From assembly GCF_052324685.1 (NCBI RefSeq), contig NW_027506876.1:2276001-2340000 (forward strand): a DNA stretch of 64,000 nt, read 5' to 3'. The notes beneath the pieces are model-generated. The model saw nothing but the letters and a program-made list of their open reading frames with translations, made no database searches and had not been told where the DNA came from. A program made the translations under genes and the position numbers. The stretch comes from Brachyhypopomus gauderio. Its lineage: Eukaryota; Chordata; Actinopteri; Gymnotiformes; Hypopomidae. Positions 11,377 to 24,200 of the stretch are shown one piece after another. The first letter of the stretch is position 1. Each line of letters begins with the position of its first letter.

Positions 11377-11819
11377 TGTAACGAACTGCGTGACGCAGAG
11401 CATGAAGGCGGACACAAACGCTGAGGAGAGCGAGATTTATTAAATGGAATTCCATAGGCAGTCATAATAACGGGCAGGCGTCATAACAGGCAGGCTAACA
11501 CATGGAGATCACACGGGGGACAAAGAACACCAAAACACAGAATGAGAGAATACGAATTACAACACTGACTGAATAACCAAAGCACAAACCAACTCAGAGT
11601 ACAAAACAACCGATGACCGACATGGGAGACACAGGGACTATAAATACATAGAACTATACTAGAAACAGGTGAAGACAATAACGACACGGGCGTGGCAGAT
11701 GAGGGGAAACCATGGAGACAGACAACAAGGCGTGATCAAGGAGCAGGGAACAACACAGACACAAGGAACAGGGAAACCGGAGTGACAGCTAGGAGAGGGG
11801 GGCGTAGCCCTACATTACA
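11377..11819 (-). mobile_element. Solo LTR, 443 bp
   Basis: The segment begins tgtaacgaactgcg and ends ccctacattaca, giving TG...CA termini. Flanking 5-mers are agtat (11372-11376) and ggtat (11820-11824), four of five matching. Read on the minus strand it has an aataaa polyadenylation signal near its 3' end (gagcgagatttattaaatgg in the plus reading), so the element is oriented minus. No internal region is left, so it is a product of LTR-LTR recombination. The host sequence resumes as gtatttaatgtgt, which is continuous in the related copy at 2110-2150. Confidence 0.75.
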
Positions 11820-11824
11820 GGTAT

Positions 11825-13430
11825 TTAATGTGTGCTTGTTGTTCCTCTTTGTTTGAGTCTATTCTCTGATGCATTTTTGTAGTAAATATTCTTTGTCGTT
11901 AAATATAAGTTTGTTTATTACTTTATCTCATATAACTATCCTGTATTTCTTGCTGCATTTCCAGTGTCATCCAAGGCAGATGCTGTACTGCCCCAAGATG
12001 TAATAAGATATGTAATAAGATTCTTTGAAGTGAAATGAAATGTTAAAATTATAATTAAATGTTCCACCCTACCTCTTGCAGTATGGCCCTAGAATTTTAC
12101 GACTGCTTTGTGTGTAAATTGTGGTTAGAGTGAAAATATTGATAACACATCCAAAGGGGGTGGAAAGGGAGATGATATGTTTTACAAAGGGGGTAGTTGT
12201 CCCTGTGGTACTTTTTAACTGGAGAGTTAGCAATGATAAGCACTGATCATCAGGAGACATTAGGTTTAACTGTCTCTTACGGAGATGAACTTGTCCCGCC
12301 TGGCAACATTGTGCTAACATTAGTTTGCAAGGTGCTGGAACCTCAAACACTAGTATATTTGTCATTTCAATGAAAGCTTTTTTCTACCAAAACTATGATT
12401 AGTGTTTATAACATGTTAAACAGCATCAAAAATTAAAAAGAGGACTTGTGCATGTCAATAACATGACATGACAATACTCCTGAGTTTCCACTCGACTTTC
12501 CCACTACAACACAAAAAGTGACAAGCTTTTAAACTCTACTGTCAAGTTAAGTAATGTTAAGTCACGCTGAGTTCTTTGGTGAAAATACCACTAAAACAGC
12601 CCTGCACAGAATGTCTTTGAGTGCCTGTTACTTTAAACGACTGCTTACTCTCTTACATGGGGTATGGTAACTGGGGTATGATCACATGTGTAGTTCTGTC
12701 TTACACCAGCATCGCAACTATTGAGCAAGAATGGTGTCAACACACTGTCAGAAACAAAGTTGAGCAACTTATTAAATGTTCTGGTGTAGAAACCTGTATT
12801 TATAATTCAACAAGTGACACAGCATGTAGTCTTTTTTAGCTAATTTTAGCAGTAATATGCACAGTAACAAACATACCTGCCACCTGCCACACAGATGGAC
12901 GAGAAGCATAAGGAGCCAAAATACAGCACACAAACAATAATGCTTCAAGAGATTACACTACAAATCCATGGTTACTTATTACTGATACTTAGTCCTAATA
13001 CATAACATACCAATACCACCAAAGAACTGCTGTTATATAATAATATAATAATAATGACGTAAGTCTGTTTGAGGAATGTAATATCAAAGTCAAATTTATT
13101 TAGAGTCAAAGTCAATACTAATTTACAAAATTTTATTTATACATTGGTTTCTTTACCTTGCCTCCATATATCATTGTGTTACAGAGAATACAATTTAATA
13201 TTGATAGTGCAGTGCGGAATAAGACACCTCAACGTTTTTAACTTGTGGATGTGGCACTCGACCTCGTTAAATTCTGGGGAGAGGGCCTTGACTTCTGTTC
13301 CAGGTTTCAGCAGGTGGCAGTATGCAGTCATCGTTACTGCACCACGGACGACGAAGAAGAACCGTAAGGAAGAAGAACTGTAAGGAAGAACTGTAAGGCG
13401 GAAGCTCCTCCATGATTTCTCTCAACGTAC
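11825..13430. other. Intergenic stretch upstream of MTRFR
   Basis: Nothing recognised. A minus-strand open frame at 12069-12365 and plus-strand ones at 12621-12839 and 13069-13383 show no known domain and no splice context. A short gaagaactgtaagg unit is repeated at 13352-13398. Confidence 0.4.
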
Positions 13431-13661
13431 TTGCGCTCTGTGGACTGTTGTTGTAGCGGGCAGAATCTCATTAGTCTGAAGATCAAGAAACGTGGTCTGC
13501 ATTAGAGAGCTTCGTTATCATGTCATAGCTCGTAGCTACTATAGAAAATGTGCTTTCCAAAATGTGGTTCATGAATGCTTTGTTGATGCCTCTATAAAAG
13601 TTATAGGATTTCACACGCAGCTGCCCACATTTTCAGGGGATTTGTTGTTTGACCACGCACA

Positions 13662-14345
13662 ATGCCAACTTGGCTTTTCGTTCAGCAGGTGGTCCTGTAT
13701 GCAGGAAGACTGACCCGGTTAACCCGGGCCACCTTCAATCTAGGACGCCCTCCAGCTTGGCCAAGTCCAACCGTCGGCTGGCCTGTAATCCAGAAAGCAG
13801 GAAAAAAATACCAGATTGATCTGCCAGAATTACATGAGAATGACTTGGACGAACAGTTTGTCCGTGGCTTTGGACCAGGTGGACAAGCTACTAACAAAAC
13901 CAGTAACTGTGTAGTCTTAAAGCATATCCCCACAGGTCTTGTCGTAAAGGTAAACCGGTTTAATTAAATTCAATAGTTGAAAAATAAATCTCGTATGAAC
14001 CGTTTAATATATGCTTATTTCTTTCTTTTTACCTCAGCATACAAGCGTTCCATGGAAACATGAACTTATATTAAAATGTTCCGACATCACAGTTACTTTT
14101 ATTCAATTTTTTTCCAGTGTCACCAAACCAGATCGGTGGAATTAAATAGGAAGCGTGCACGAGAAATCTTGCGTGAAAAACTTGACGTGATATACAAAGG
14201 TGAAGATAGCGAGATACTGAAAATCAAAGAAGAGTCCAGGGTAAGAAAACAAGAAAAACGCAAGAAAGTAAACGAAAATCTTGAGAAAAAAAGACGTTTC
14301 AAATCGATGTTTTCAGCGTCAAATCAAGGACAGACAACAGAATAA
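13662..14345 (+). CDS. mtrfr: Mitochondrial translation release factor in rescue (C12orf65 family)
   Basis: MTRFR works in the mitochondrial matrix, where it helps release nascent chains from stalled mitoribosomes. Two coding exons, 13662-13949 and 14118-14345, are joined by an intron with GT (gtaaac) and AG (tttttccag) borders in phase 0. The product is about 171 residues; the human protein is 166. The GGQ motif that triggers peptidyl-tRNA hydrolysis in class I release factors lies at residues 73-75, inside [12 protein letters not shown]. Residues 1-35 are rich in Arg, Leu and Thr and lack acidic residues, as expected for a mitochondrial presequence. The second exon begins [15 protein letters not shown] and ends in a Lys/Arg-rich helix, the ribosome-binding tail of this family. 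I chose the first ATG because it gives the presequence. The gene converges on CDK2AP1, as in human. Confidence 0.93.
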
Positions 14346-14660
14346 GCAGGCCTGAATAAGCTGGCTGTGAAGATTTCACAAACATTTTCTTCAACAACGT
14401 TTGAACTTGTATGCTGACACGCAAACGCATCTAATATCGCTCATGAGCATATCCATACAGAGGATTGAAATTGTATGTATTTACAGATACCCCTGTCCCG
14501 TTGCAACGACTTGACGTATGTGTTTATCTATGTGTTATATTAAAATGTTGCATCATGTCTGAATTTTTCATGCAAGGTTAAAAGGTAAAATAATTAAAGT
14601 TATTTCATTATTTATTTCGTACAAAGAGTTTGAGATGTAACTGAGTCAACAAATTTACAT
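14346..14660. other. 3' ends of MTRFR and CDK2AP1
   Basis: The gap between the MTRFR stop and the CDK2AP1 stop is only 765 bp. The MTRFR 3' UTR probably ends near attaaa at 14595 or later. The CDK2AP1 transcript, read on the minus strand, meets an AATAAA signal (tttatt) near 14668-14676. The two transcripts therefore converge tail to tail and their UTRs may overlap. Confidence 0.5.
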
Positions 14661-15110
14661 GAAAATATGTTTTATTTATTACACTAGGTAATAAATACAA
14701 AGATGCAAACAGTATTGTACCAAAATTGTTTGTCACATTCTAAAGTCCCTATGTATTTTGAAATGCCCTCAATTCAGCCACGCATTCATAGTAAACAGAA
14801 AAGGGGCATTTAAACGTAACATGCAAAGCTCCAACTTATTTTAAAACTGTTTAAGCCATAGAGAAAATACATTATTCCCAATTGGGAACATAAATAAATT
14901 CAGGAAGTTCCTGTCAAGTACAACTCTGACATGTTTCTGTCATTACATATCCGGCTACATTTTCACAGGCGTAACAAGCCTTTAGTTACACATTTTGGGG
15001 CTGTTTGTTGTTCTGGTGAAGATGAAGTAAAAAAAGAAAGCCTGTTAACTGTTGCCACCTTCTTTCCCATCCCTAGGAAACAGAATCATGGTTCTGGTGT
15101 GTACTGCCCT

Positions 15111-16941
15111 TCAGGACCTTGCATTTCTTTCAGTTTCTGCCAGACACTCCCGCACTAGACCCCTGGCATGGATGATGCCTTGAAAGTAGAGATAAACATA
15201 GCAAGTTTTGAATCTCCTTTAATCACAACTTTTCAGGAGAAGTGTTAGAGAGTAATAAATAGTAACTGCATTAAGTCTATACAATACAGAGACTAAGAAA
15301 TTCCCTTACATGGTTGTTTAATCACTAATGTGCCTAGAATGTGCCTTCATCTTAGAGATTATTCCAAATGACCAAATCTATTGTTTCTCATACTGTAGCA
15401 CAATAGTTGTTATATTCTTACCACGTTTTAGCCTCTCCATGGCGGTTTTGCTCCCAGCATAGGTTGGCCTGATTTCTTTCCCCAGCTCTTCAATAATGGC
15501 TAACAGCTCGGCATATTTGCTTTGAGGCACTTGTGTTCCACTAGTGGTCTGCAATAAACAATTGATTATTATTAAAGAAATTCACATAAAGTGCCTATCA
15601 GGTAGCCTACATTTGTTATAAGCACTGCTTTCATACATAGTGGTATTTAAATCTACACTGAATAGTCACTTTATTAGAAACACCTACCTTCAGAGTCTAT
15701 ACCTCATCTGTTGCCGTGGACATTTTGTGATAGCCATCCTCTAGAGTCTAATTCAGCAAAGGAGCTGTTGGCTGTATACTTTCGAGTAACAGTGACGAGT
15801 ATATGAATCCTAACACTGTCATGCGTCATAAACTATTACCACCAACCCCAACCATGACACTAACACTATCAGTGCTGAAAATGGCTGTTCTGTGGCCAGT
15901 AAAGTGACCAGCAATACAGAGTAGAAATGGTGGCTGATTAACTGTTTATGGCAATGGATGGACAACTCATCAGTCTATAAATGCACTTATAATAATGGTG
16001 TGCTTATTACAAGGCCAGAGTGATGTTTGAACAGAGTTTCTATAAAATGGTGGGTTTTCAAATATAAATTCAAATATCATTATTAAGTTGGAATATTCCT
16101 GAAATCAATGGTAGGTGCAAAAAGTATTTTGGTGCTTAAATCCAAGCACCACAATTCATTTAAACTAAGAAAGGTATAAGCTTACCTGTGAAAACCCCAA
16201 AGATGGTGGACCAAAGTCATTCACAACAGATCTATAAGATTGCAGTGCTGCCAAGCTTGGAGACTGAGAATGTACAGTTGTAGCTATTTGTTGAGACAAA
16301 AGCAAACAGAATTAAATACAGTTTTTTTCTTGAACAACATGTGAAACATATTTGAATCAGCGTTATTCTGTCTTGCATCCTCGACAGTATTACGCCACAT
16401 TTTCATTCTGTTTTGTCTAAGTATGAATTCCCTTAATATTCAAGGCAACATGCAATACACCAGTGTAAGCGCTGGGTGTCATCAAAGGGTCAAAGAACGT
16501 TCCTCATCCAGATCAATCATTAGCCTTTTGGGAAGACAATCATGGAGGAAGCGGAACGGGTAGAATTAAACATCTTAGTGATACGTTTCGAGTACATTTT
16601 ACTACAATGAACAGTGCGAAACATACAGAGAAAGTGCGGTTTCGTTCTGTTGGCGAACTTTCGTTCTTAAACTTTACTCGGGAAAATGGAACGGAATTTA
16701 TGATTGGTAGGCTAATAATGGCGGATATGAATCGGCTCGCAGGATCTGACCCCATATATGCAACTGGACAAAAACTACAGACACGGGCTTTCCCCAGGTA
16801 TTCATTACAACATCGAATCTTGCATCGAAATAAATAGAAGATATACTAAAAAATATTGATCGAATTTACCATACCTTGATTCACGGAAGTTCCCGGAACG
16901 TGTTGATGGACGTTAGGTTTATAAGACATTCCCAGAGACAT
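15111..16941 (-). CDS. cdk2ap1: CDK2-associated protein 1 (DOC-1)
   Basis: CDK2AP1 is a small nuclear protein that binds CDK2 and is a subunit of the NuRD chromatin-remodelling complex. Four coding exons on the minus strand: 16941-16875, 16283-16186, 15548-15422 and 15178-15111. All junctions are GT-AG, phases agree, and the total is 119 residues plus stop (human 115). The start reads [11 protein letters not shown]; human begins at the internal MSYKPN, so either Met could be used. Exon 3 encodes [20 protein letters not shown] and [16 protein letters not shown], the conserved helical hairpin. The last exon encodes [20 protein letters not shown] and ends ARS-stop, including the conserved Cys used in dimer formation. 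The variable linker (exon 2) is Ser/Gln rich. An upstream open frame in intron 1 (16607-16837) is on the other strand and has no known domain. Confidence 0.95.
15655..15925. repeat. Non-autonomous fish repeat in CDK2AP1 intron
   Basis: Contains tcactttattagaaacacct near the left and cagtaaagtgaccagc near the right, a pattern I know from a common teleost interspersed repeat with short inverted ends (cactttatt / agtaaagtg). The remainder of the intron (to 16185) has gcacttataataatggtgt-type sequence that may belong to it. Borders are approximate. Confidence 0.4.
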
Positions 16942-17573
16942 TATAAATTGAAGAATTAAAAACGTCCTGAAATCACTGAAGCGTCTCTGTCTCCCTCCGA
17001 CACTTTTTGTTTACAGCACAGCAGCACCGGCAAATATGGCCGTCACTTTATATTGACACCCACGATGCAATAATATTACATTAGCAAATGCATGGTCAGT
17101 CGACCTGTAAAGTCACAATTCATGCAGCCGGGCGTTATTTAACAATAAATTATCAGTGTCAGAAGATTCGACAGGCTTTACTATATAGTTTCCTGTATAA
17201 TAAATTATTTCTATTTTTTTCTGTGAGTATTGTAAAATACACGACTTAGTCAAACTTTTAAAAAGTAATCACTGTAACAATATATGAAAGACAACATATA
17301 TGTTACATAACACAATAATGAATTTTAGGCTTTAACCACAAAAATAATAATAATAATTTGTAAAGAATGCATTAGTATATTCTAGTCTGTTGCCTATCCT
17401 AGAATTATTGAAGCCCAACTGAAGACTTACTGAAACCCAATTAATTGCATATGCATCGATGAATAAATTGTTTAATTATTACCAATCCCCTCTGTACCTT
17501 TGTAGAATATTCTAATAGGAATAAATATTTTATATTTAGATTTTATATTGTATTATATATATGTGTGTGTGTG

Positions 17574-17662
<89 letters not shown>

Positions 17663-18217
17663 GATACATAGATGGTGAGTAAAAAAGTCCCATTAAGTAT
17701 TTTAAATTAGTAATAAACTATTATGTTGGGAGACTGTAGATAGCTATACAATTTGGTACTAATACAAACGTTGGGGTACTTCTCATTTTCTCATGATCAA
17801 AAATTGTTTAATGGCAGGCAAGTAATCTAAGTAATCGTAGTAGTCCAAGTAATTTGAGGCTAGACATTCCTGTATAAACTAATGCGAACATATGCATTAA
17901 TATAAATTCTTCAACTCACTTCCAAACACGTTTTTTTTCTGAATTCATTGCAGCCCAGTAAAGGTCTGAGTAACATTGGCCAATCAGGATCCTCCTCCTC
18001 TTACGGCTGACCAATCACACATGGAGTAGATTTTTAAAAAACCAAAAAAAAAAACAACACACACACCTTCAATGTTCCAGCAGCAACACAAGGAAAGTTT
18101 ACGTTTAATCGACCTAGTGAGCTTCCTTGGTGATATTAGACGAACTAAGTAATTAGCTAAATATATTGGTATTTGGGGAACGGTAGTCTCCTAGATCAAA
18201 GACTGTAGCTAACTGAA
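16942..18217. promoter_or_regulatory. Divergent promoter interval between CDK2AP1 and KMT5A
   Basis: The 1.3 kb separating the two start codons must hold both promoters. Candidate 5' UTR for KMT5A lies at about 18065-18217 and contains CCAAT-like ggccaatcagga (17977-17988) and gaccaatcaca (18008-18018) boxes upstream. An A/T microsatellite sits in the middle. SBNO1, which I recall between these genes in human, is not here. Confidence 0.45.
17563..17660. repeat. (TA)n microsatellite
   Basis: An uninterrupted TA run of about 80 bp at 17577-17657, preceded by a short (TG)n stretch. Confidence 0.95.
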
Positions 18218-21200
18218 ATGGGCAAAGGTAAGCACGAACCATCTACGATATTTAGGTTAACTAGTGACCTGGTGGGAGAACCAGACTGAACATTTATCCT
18301 CGTTCCGTTGTTATTCGTGACATTGTGTATGGGTTAAACGTGATGTGCAATCTTAACTAGTTACAACGCTTAACTAGTTGGTTAAAATGAGCTATCTTAG
18401 ATTTTTTCAATTTGTTTTAAGGCAAAAAGAAAAACCTGCTGGTCGAGCGAAGCCTCGAAAGCCCCTGCAAACATAATGTGGAGAAGGAAGCCAAAGAGAA
18501 CAAGAACGAGGTGAAAAAGGTAAGACTTGGGTGTCTCCCGGTAATATAGCCGAGGTACCTAGCAGTATTTTGACCAAATGCAGAGCTTTTATAATATATT
18601 AATATAACTGGCGTTAGCTACTCGAAACATTGCAAATCGCAGCTGGAGATTCACCGTGCTCATTTCCCCCTTAACTGATAGATGTGTATGTTTAGTTAAG
18701 TCTTACGGAAATCATTCATTTTTTCCAGACGGGCCAAGAACAGCAAACACTGCATTCTTTTATAAATCCAGGTAATCCTAGTTCTCCACATCGTAACAAC
18801 CCCCTCTTCCCTATTCATGAAGAAAATTCACCGACATGCACCGTGAGTGAGATAAGAAAGCACGGAGAAGGTAAAGTTTTCACACAAATTATGGGTTTTT
18901 ATTAGTCAAACTTGCCTGAATGCACGTTGCTCATTTTATTTGTTCACGCATGTTGCAACGATTTTTCAATTAACGACTCGATTGTACCATTAACTAATGT
19001 TTATTTCAACATACGTAACTGAGCGTTTATTTACGCAGCGTTTATCTTCTGTAAGAAGAAATATTGGCTCTGTTCGAATTGGCCTACTACATACTGTATA
19101 CTACGTACTGCACGCACTTGTATACATGCTCAATCTGAAATGCTGTACTTTAACAGTAGGCACTATATTTCAGTGCAGTACGTTCTGCTCAACCATTAAG
19201 GCAGTAGGTGTCTGGGCAGTATGCTACAACCTCAGACATACTACGTCCGCCATTTTACCTATGATGTTATGACGTCATACGACTGTAGATAAATGCAACA
19301 GTTGAATCATGGGATAGGACAGTGTGCAGCAATTACATACTTCAAAATTGCTCCTGTTTTCAGTAACCCATGTATTGTAACATGCTACCCTTTGTTGCGT
19401 ACTGTATAGGAGGGAAGTATGGCATTTCGGATAGAGACACAGTTTCCAGTATGCAACAAAAGCAAAACATACTACAGGGTTACGCGAACGTGTAATGTTC
19501 CACCTGTTTATTTTCTGACACCAAAGATTTGCCATTCTTCCTGAGATATCTGACTGTTTATCAGTTTTGAAAAGAAATGAGGAGAGAAGGTGGAGAATGA
19601 ATGAGGAAAAGTCTTCCAGAACATCTACAGTCATAGCTTTAATTCTGGAATAGAAGTTTAATGTTGGTACAAAGCACCTACTTGGCATTCGTAGACAGCT
19701 AAGAATAGTCTAGCACACATTTAGCACTACTGGAACCCACAGGGCTAAATACCAGCAACCTACAAAATAACTGATATTAATGTTTACAGAATTTTGCAAT
19801 CAATTCATTCTTGTCCAATATTGAAATTCAATGTTAATAGGGTCCATTTTGCCATCAAGTGTATGAACTCTTTCAAACTCTGAAACCAGGATAAAGGAAA
19901 CAAACGTATTCCTTATGTGCTGCATATAGATGTTTTCAGTATTGGAGAAATACATGAGGATATTTTATTTGTGATAGATTCAGAACATGGGTGTGTCTAG
20001 CCCCCTACATGGAGTACCAGTACCCCTGAAAATAAGAGAAAATGCTGGCTGGCTGTTTATCTCTAATTAACTGAAATGTTAGCACCATAGGATATATGTG
20101 ATTAAATATTACATAAAAACAACAACAAAGGAATTGCTTCAAAAATGTCTGATCCACTTTTTCTGATCATAATTTTGATAATTTATCCTGACAATAGCCT
20201 CTGGTAGGAAATTTAGTTAACAGGCTTTAAAGCTATAGTTAGTGGTTGCTTAGAAAACACCATTGAACTAGCCAAATGGCTTTGTAATAATTATATAAAA
20301 GTATACATACGTTTCTCTTCCCACTGGCATCCACCATGGTGGGTGTTTTTATTTTTTTTATTTTTGCTTAACATCCAGGGATGTTTTGCGTACTGGGAAA
20401 ATTCATTTTGGTCACATACTGGATACTGATTTGGGTCAGTAAGCTAGTAGTATGTAGTAGGCTGTTTTGAACAGAACCATTGACACAAAGGTAATCCGTA
20501 AACATCCTAGATAATGTATATTATATGAACATGATGAACATAATTTTGTTACCCAGGTCTTGGTACTGTCAGCGCATTGTTTTTCAGAAAATATTGCTTC
20601 ATTTTAAGGAAAATAACAAGTAGGGCACAATTGTCCAATGTCAATGTGTAGTCTTTGTTGTTGCTTTGCCTGATGGTTTCTTCTCTGTCTAAACAGCGAG
20701 TCTTACCATAGAGTTACGTTTGACTAAAGAAAAAAGTGATGGTCAAGCCTCATCTTTTGGACCTAATGGGACCGTTGTAGTGCTGGGAGAAGATGGACCT
20801 GCATGTGCAACCTCAAACAAATCTGAACCGAGAAATCATTCTAAACACAGAACACAGAAAAAGTATGTGTGACTTATTACTGTAAAATATGTTCACAATA
20901 ACTGGACCAATGATCTCTAGATTTTGAAGAAAAAAAAAAAATCTTGTGCCATTATAAAAGGTCAGATTTTAAATGTGAGACTTTTTCTTTTGCAGAAAAG
21001 TTAAATCTACACAAAAAGTAGATGAAATTGCTGGTAGACGAAGTTGTGTAGATTACGGGAGTGGCCGAGGTCATCATCTGACCTCTAAACTAGAGCTAAC
21101 CATCTCCTTTTGCATTTTGCTTATTTCCAGAGCAGAAAGCAAAAATCTACAACAAAACCGCAAGGTTACAGATTATTATCCTATTAGAAGGAGCTCCAGA

Positions 21201-24200
21201 AAAAGTAAGGCTGAGCTTAAGGTGAGTTGGTTCCCATGCTGCTATGAAAATTCTGGAACAGAAATGGATTTGTGATGAGATTGGCATCAAAATTATTTTG
21301 GGAAGACTGTAAAGCATGAAATGATATAATTATGGTGGCTAATCATGTCATTTTTATTGCAATTATTAAAAATGATTAATATTTAAGCACATTTAAACCA
21401 GCTGCCATTCCAATTCCATAGTTGTCAAAGTATTGAAATTCACTGATATCACATTGGCTGACAGATGCAAGTTCAACTTGTAATTTTTTTTGTCAGGATT
21501 CTTCCTGGATTTTGTAATGGCAAAATGTGTTGAAAAATTGGTCTTTGTTTTCTTCATCTATAAAATGACGTTTTGATATGATATGATATTCAGACGTACA
21601 GATTTAAGTTCTAAAGAAAATACACAAAAAACCTTAAATGTTAATAACTCGAAATGTGAGTGAACATCATCTTTAAACTTACGGAGCAGTAATAAAACAC
21701 CACTTATACCATGGACATCTCACTTATGATAACAAGAAACTAATTATTATAATTTTATCTTAGAATTGTGTGTATTTTGTTTTTATCAAACATGGGCATT
21801 TTGTTATGAACAGTGTGAAGAACAACAACGCATCGATGACCTAATCACAAGCAATGTGGAAGACGGACTCAAGGTATGTCTTTGATAAGAACATCTTTTC
21901 CTTGTCGTATAAAGTTGTCCTTTTGATGGATTTGAAAAGACAATTAATTTGTCCTTTAAACAGGTTAGATATGTTGAAGGAAAAGGAAGAGGTGTTTTTG
22001 CAGACCGAGAATTTCATAAAGGCCAGTTTGTTGTTGAGTATCATGGGGATTTGCTTGAAATGGATGATGCCAAGAACAGAGAGGCACAGTACGCACAAGA
22101 CCCCACAAAAGGCTGCTACATGTACTATTTCCGCTACTTGAACAACAACTACTGGTGAGTCTTGTCAGATGGAACTGCCTATGGATGTATATTCTTTACA
22201 TACATAATTGTATCATTTCGACCAGGGAAAATTAAATGGTGCAGCCTAGAGCTGGGCGATATGGCCCTCCAAAAAAATCTTCGATTAATTTTTTTAAATC
22301 CGATTTACGATTTTAATGAATCTATTTTCCTCTACTAAAAAACTACAGATGATAAAGGAATGGTTAAAAAAAAGTTTTAATTTATTTTTCACTTAAATTT
22401 CCCCTTTGGGGTTAAAGTGCAACCAGAAACAAGCAAAAAACAATTGTAAACAAGTGAGAACATTCAGTAATTTTTAGAAGGCTTTCTCCAACATAGTTTA
22501 AGCACTGACACAATGCACCCTCAAACTTAAAATAAATAAATAAAACACACCCTCAAAAAATAAATAGATATAAATAATTTGGTGCCCTTTTTAATAAAAT
22601 GGAAAACAAATACAATTTAACAATTGTTGCATATTGCTTACTGACAGTCACGCTGTCTACATTCTGATTAAGAACAGGGCTGCCCTCACTTTAGCCTAAA
22701 TTCACTTTTCAAACCTGGAATACAAAGCAACATTAAAATTCGTCTGGTAAATGTTCCTTCCCCTGTTTTTGAGGGGTGTTTCTTTATACTACCATATATC
22801 GTTTATACCTCCACCCATAGTTGCCAGGTTCGCGGTTTTCACAAGTTTTTTTTACAAGTCAACACTAAGAATTGATCGCGATATAATACTTACAGGCCTG
22901 ATAGTTTTCAGGCGCCACGCCAGAATTCCGGCGTACCGACAAGTCCGCGAGAAAAAAAAAATTTGAGGGGGGGAAAAATCCCTCAAATCATAATGATAAA
23001 CCACACGTGCGCGCATGCTATCTGTTTTGAGGCCGAAATATGATCCTTACGAGGTTCCCAAGTTACAATTTTTCGTGGTTACTACACATCTCCCATTTAC
23101 TGTATAAAGCCTCTTTGGACCTAAGTGGTTCTGCGTCGTAAACGGAACTTGGTGTTTGGTGTGCGCGGCGTCAGGATTAGTTAAACGCAGCTATGGATAA
23201 AGGTATTTGCCAAAAGGCTAGCTTTAGGATAGGATAACTGCGTATAGTACGTTATTTACGTACAGTATGTACGTATGTTCCGATTTACACCGAAAATCGA
23301 TTTACGATGGATCAATGTCGTAACCCCGGGACCGCCTGTATTTCAGACATCAGAAGAGCTTCAGAGGTAGATACAAGATAAATTCAGTATTTTATCTTTA
23401 TTTTGATTAAGTTTAATTTTTATCAGAAATATAAGAAATTGTTTTTGTTTTTGAGCCGGTACAGGTAGTCAGACGATCTGGTTCATCATGGCCGCCTTAC
23501 GGCGTAAGGTGTAATACATGAACAAAAGCACAAAATGTATGTCCTAATAAACCAACACAAAATATTTATTAAATATTTTATATATAAAAACTAACTATAA
23601 TCATAATACTTGTAATTCTTTTAAACTTTATTTGCATAATTTCTTTGAGTTGTTTGGTATCCTATAATTTACTAACAGTAATGAATAAATAATTAATCAT
23701 GCCTGTTTTTAACATATTGTGTCTAATCTAAATCTTTAGGTTACAGCATTTTCTCAGAATATTAATAGAACTTAGTTTTTTATTTCACTATAATGATTAC
23801 CTGACTTATTTATTATCAATTTATCTAAAGATTAATTATTAAATATTCTAAATATGGTACACTAACACACATTAAAAACACATCGTCCTTAACTGTAAAT
23901 TCGAATTAATAGATAATATCGATTCATCGCCCAGCTCTAGTGTGGCCATAGCAGAGCAGCGTCATAAGTTTTGGCATGTATACACACTACATGCAGGGTG
24001 AATTTTAATATGCTTGTTCATCAAATGCGTAATATTGACAAGGAGAAACATTTTCAGTACTTCTGAATGGAATGGCCATCCTACTATATTTGGTCCAATG
24101 CCATTTTAATTTTTATGAACAGATTATAATAAAGTACTTTCCATTACAGTGAGTCCCCACTTAATGACTGGGTTAGAGACTGAAAAGTCTGTCGTAAAGC

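Noticed and set aside
12069-12365. 98-codon minus-strand open frame upstream of MTRFR
   Set aside because: No known motif, no splice context, and composition like the surrounding intergenic DNA.
14120-14302. Minus-strand frame over MTRFR exon 2
   Set aside because: Antisense shadow of a recognised exon.
16607-16837. 76-codon plus-strand open frame in CDK2AP1 intron 1
   Set aside because: No recognisable domain; it overlaps a minus-strand frame and lies wholly within an intron.
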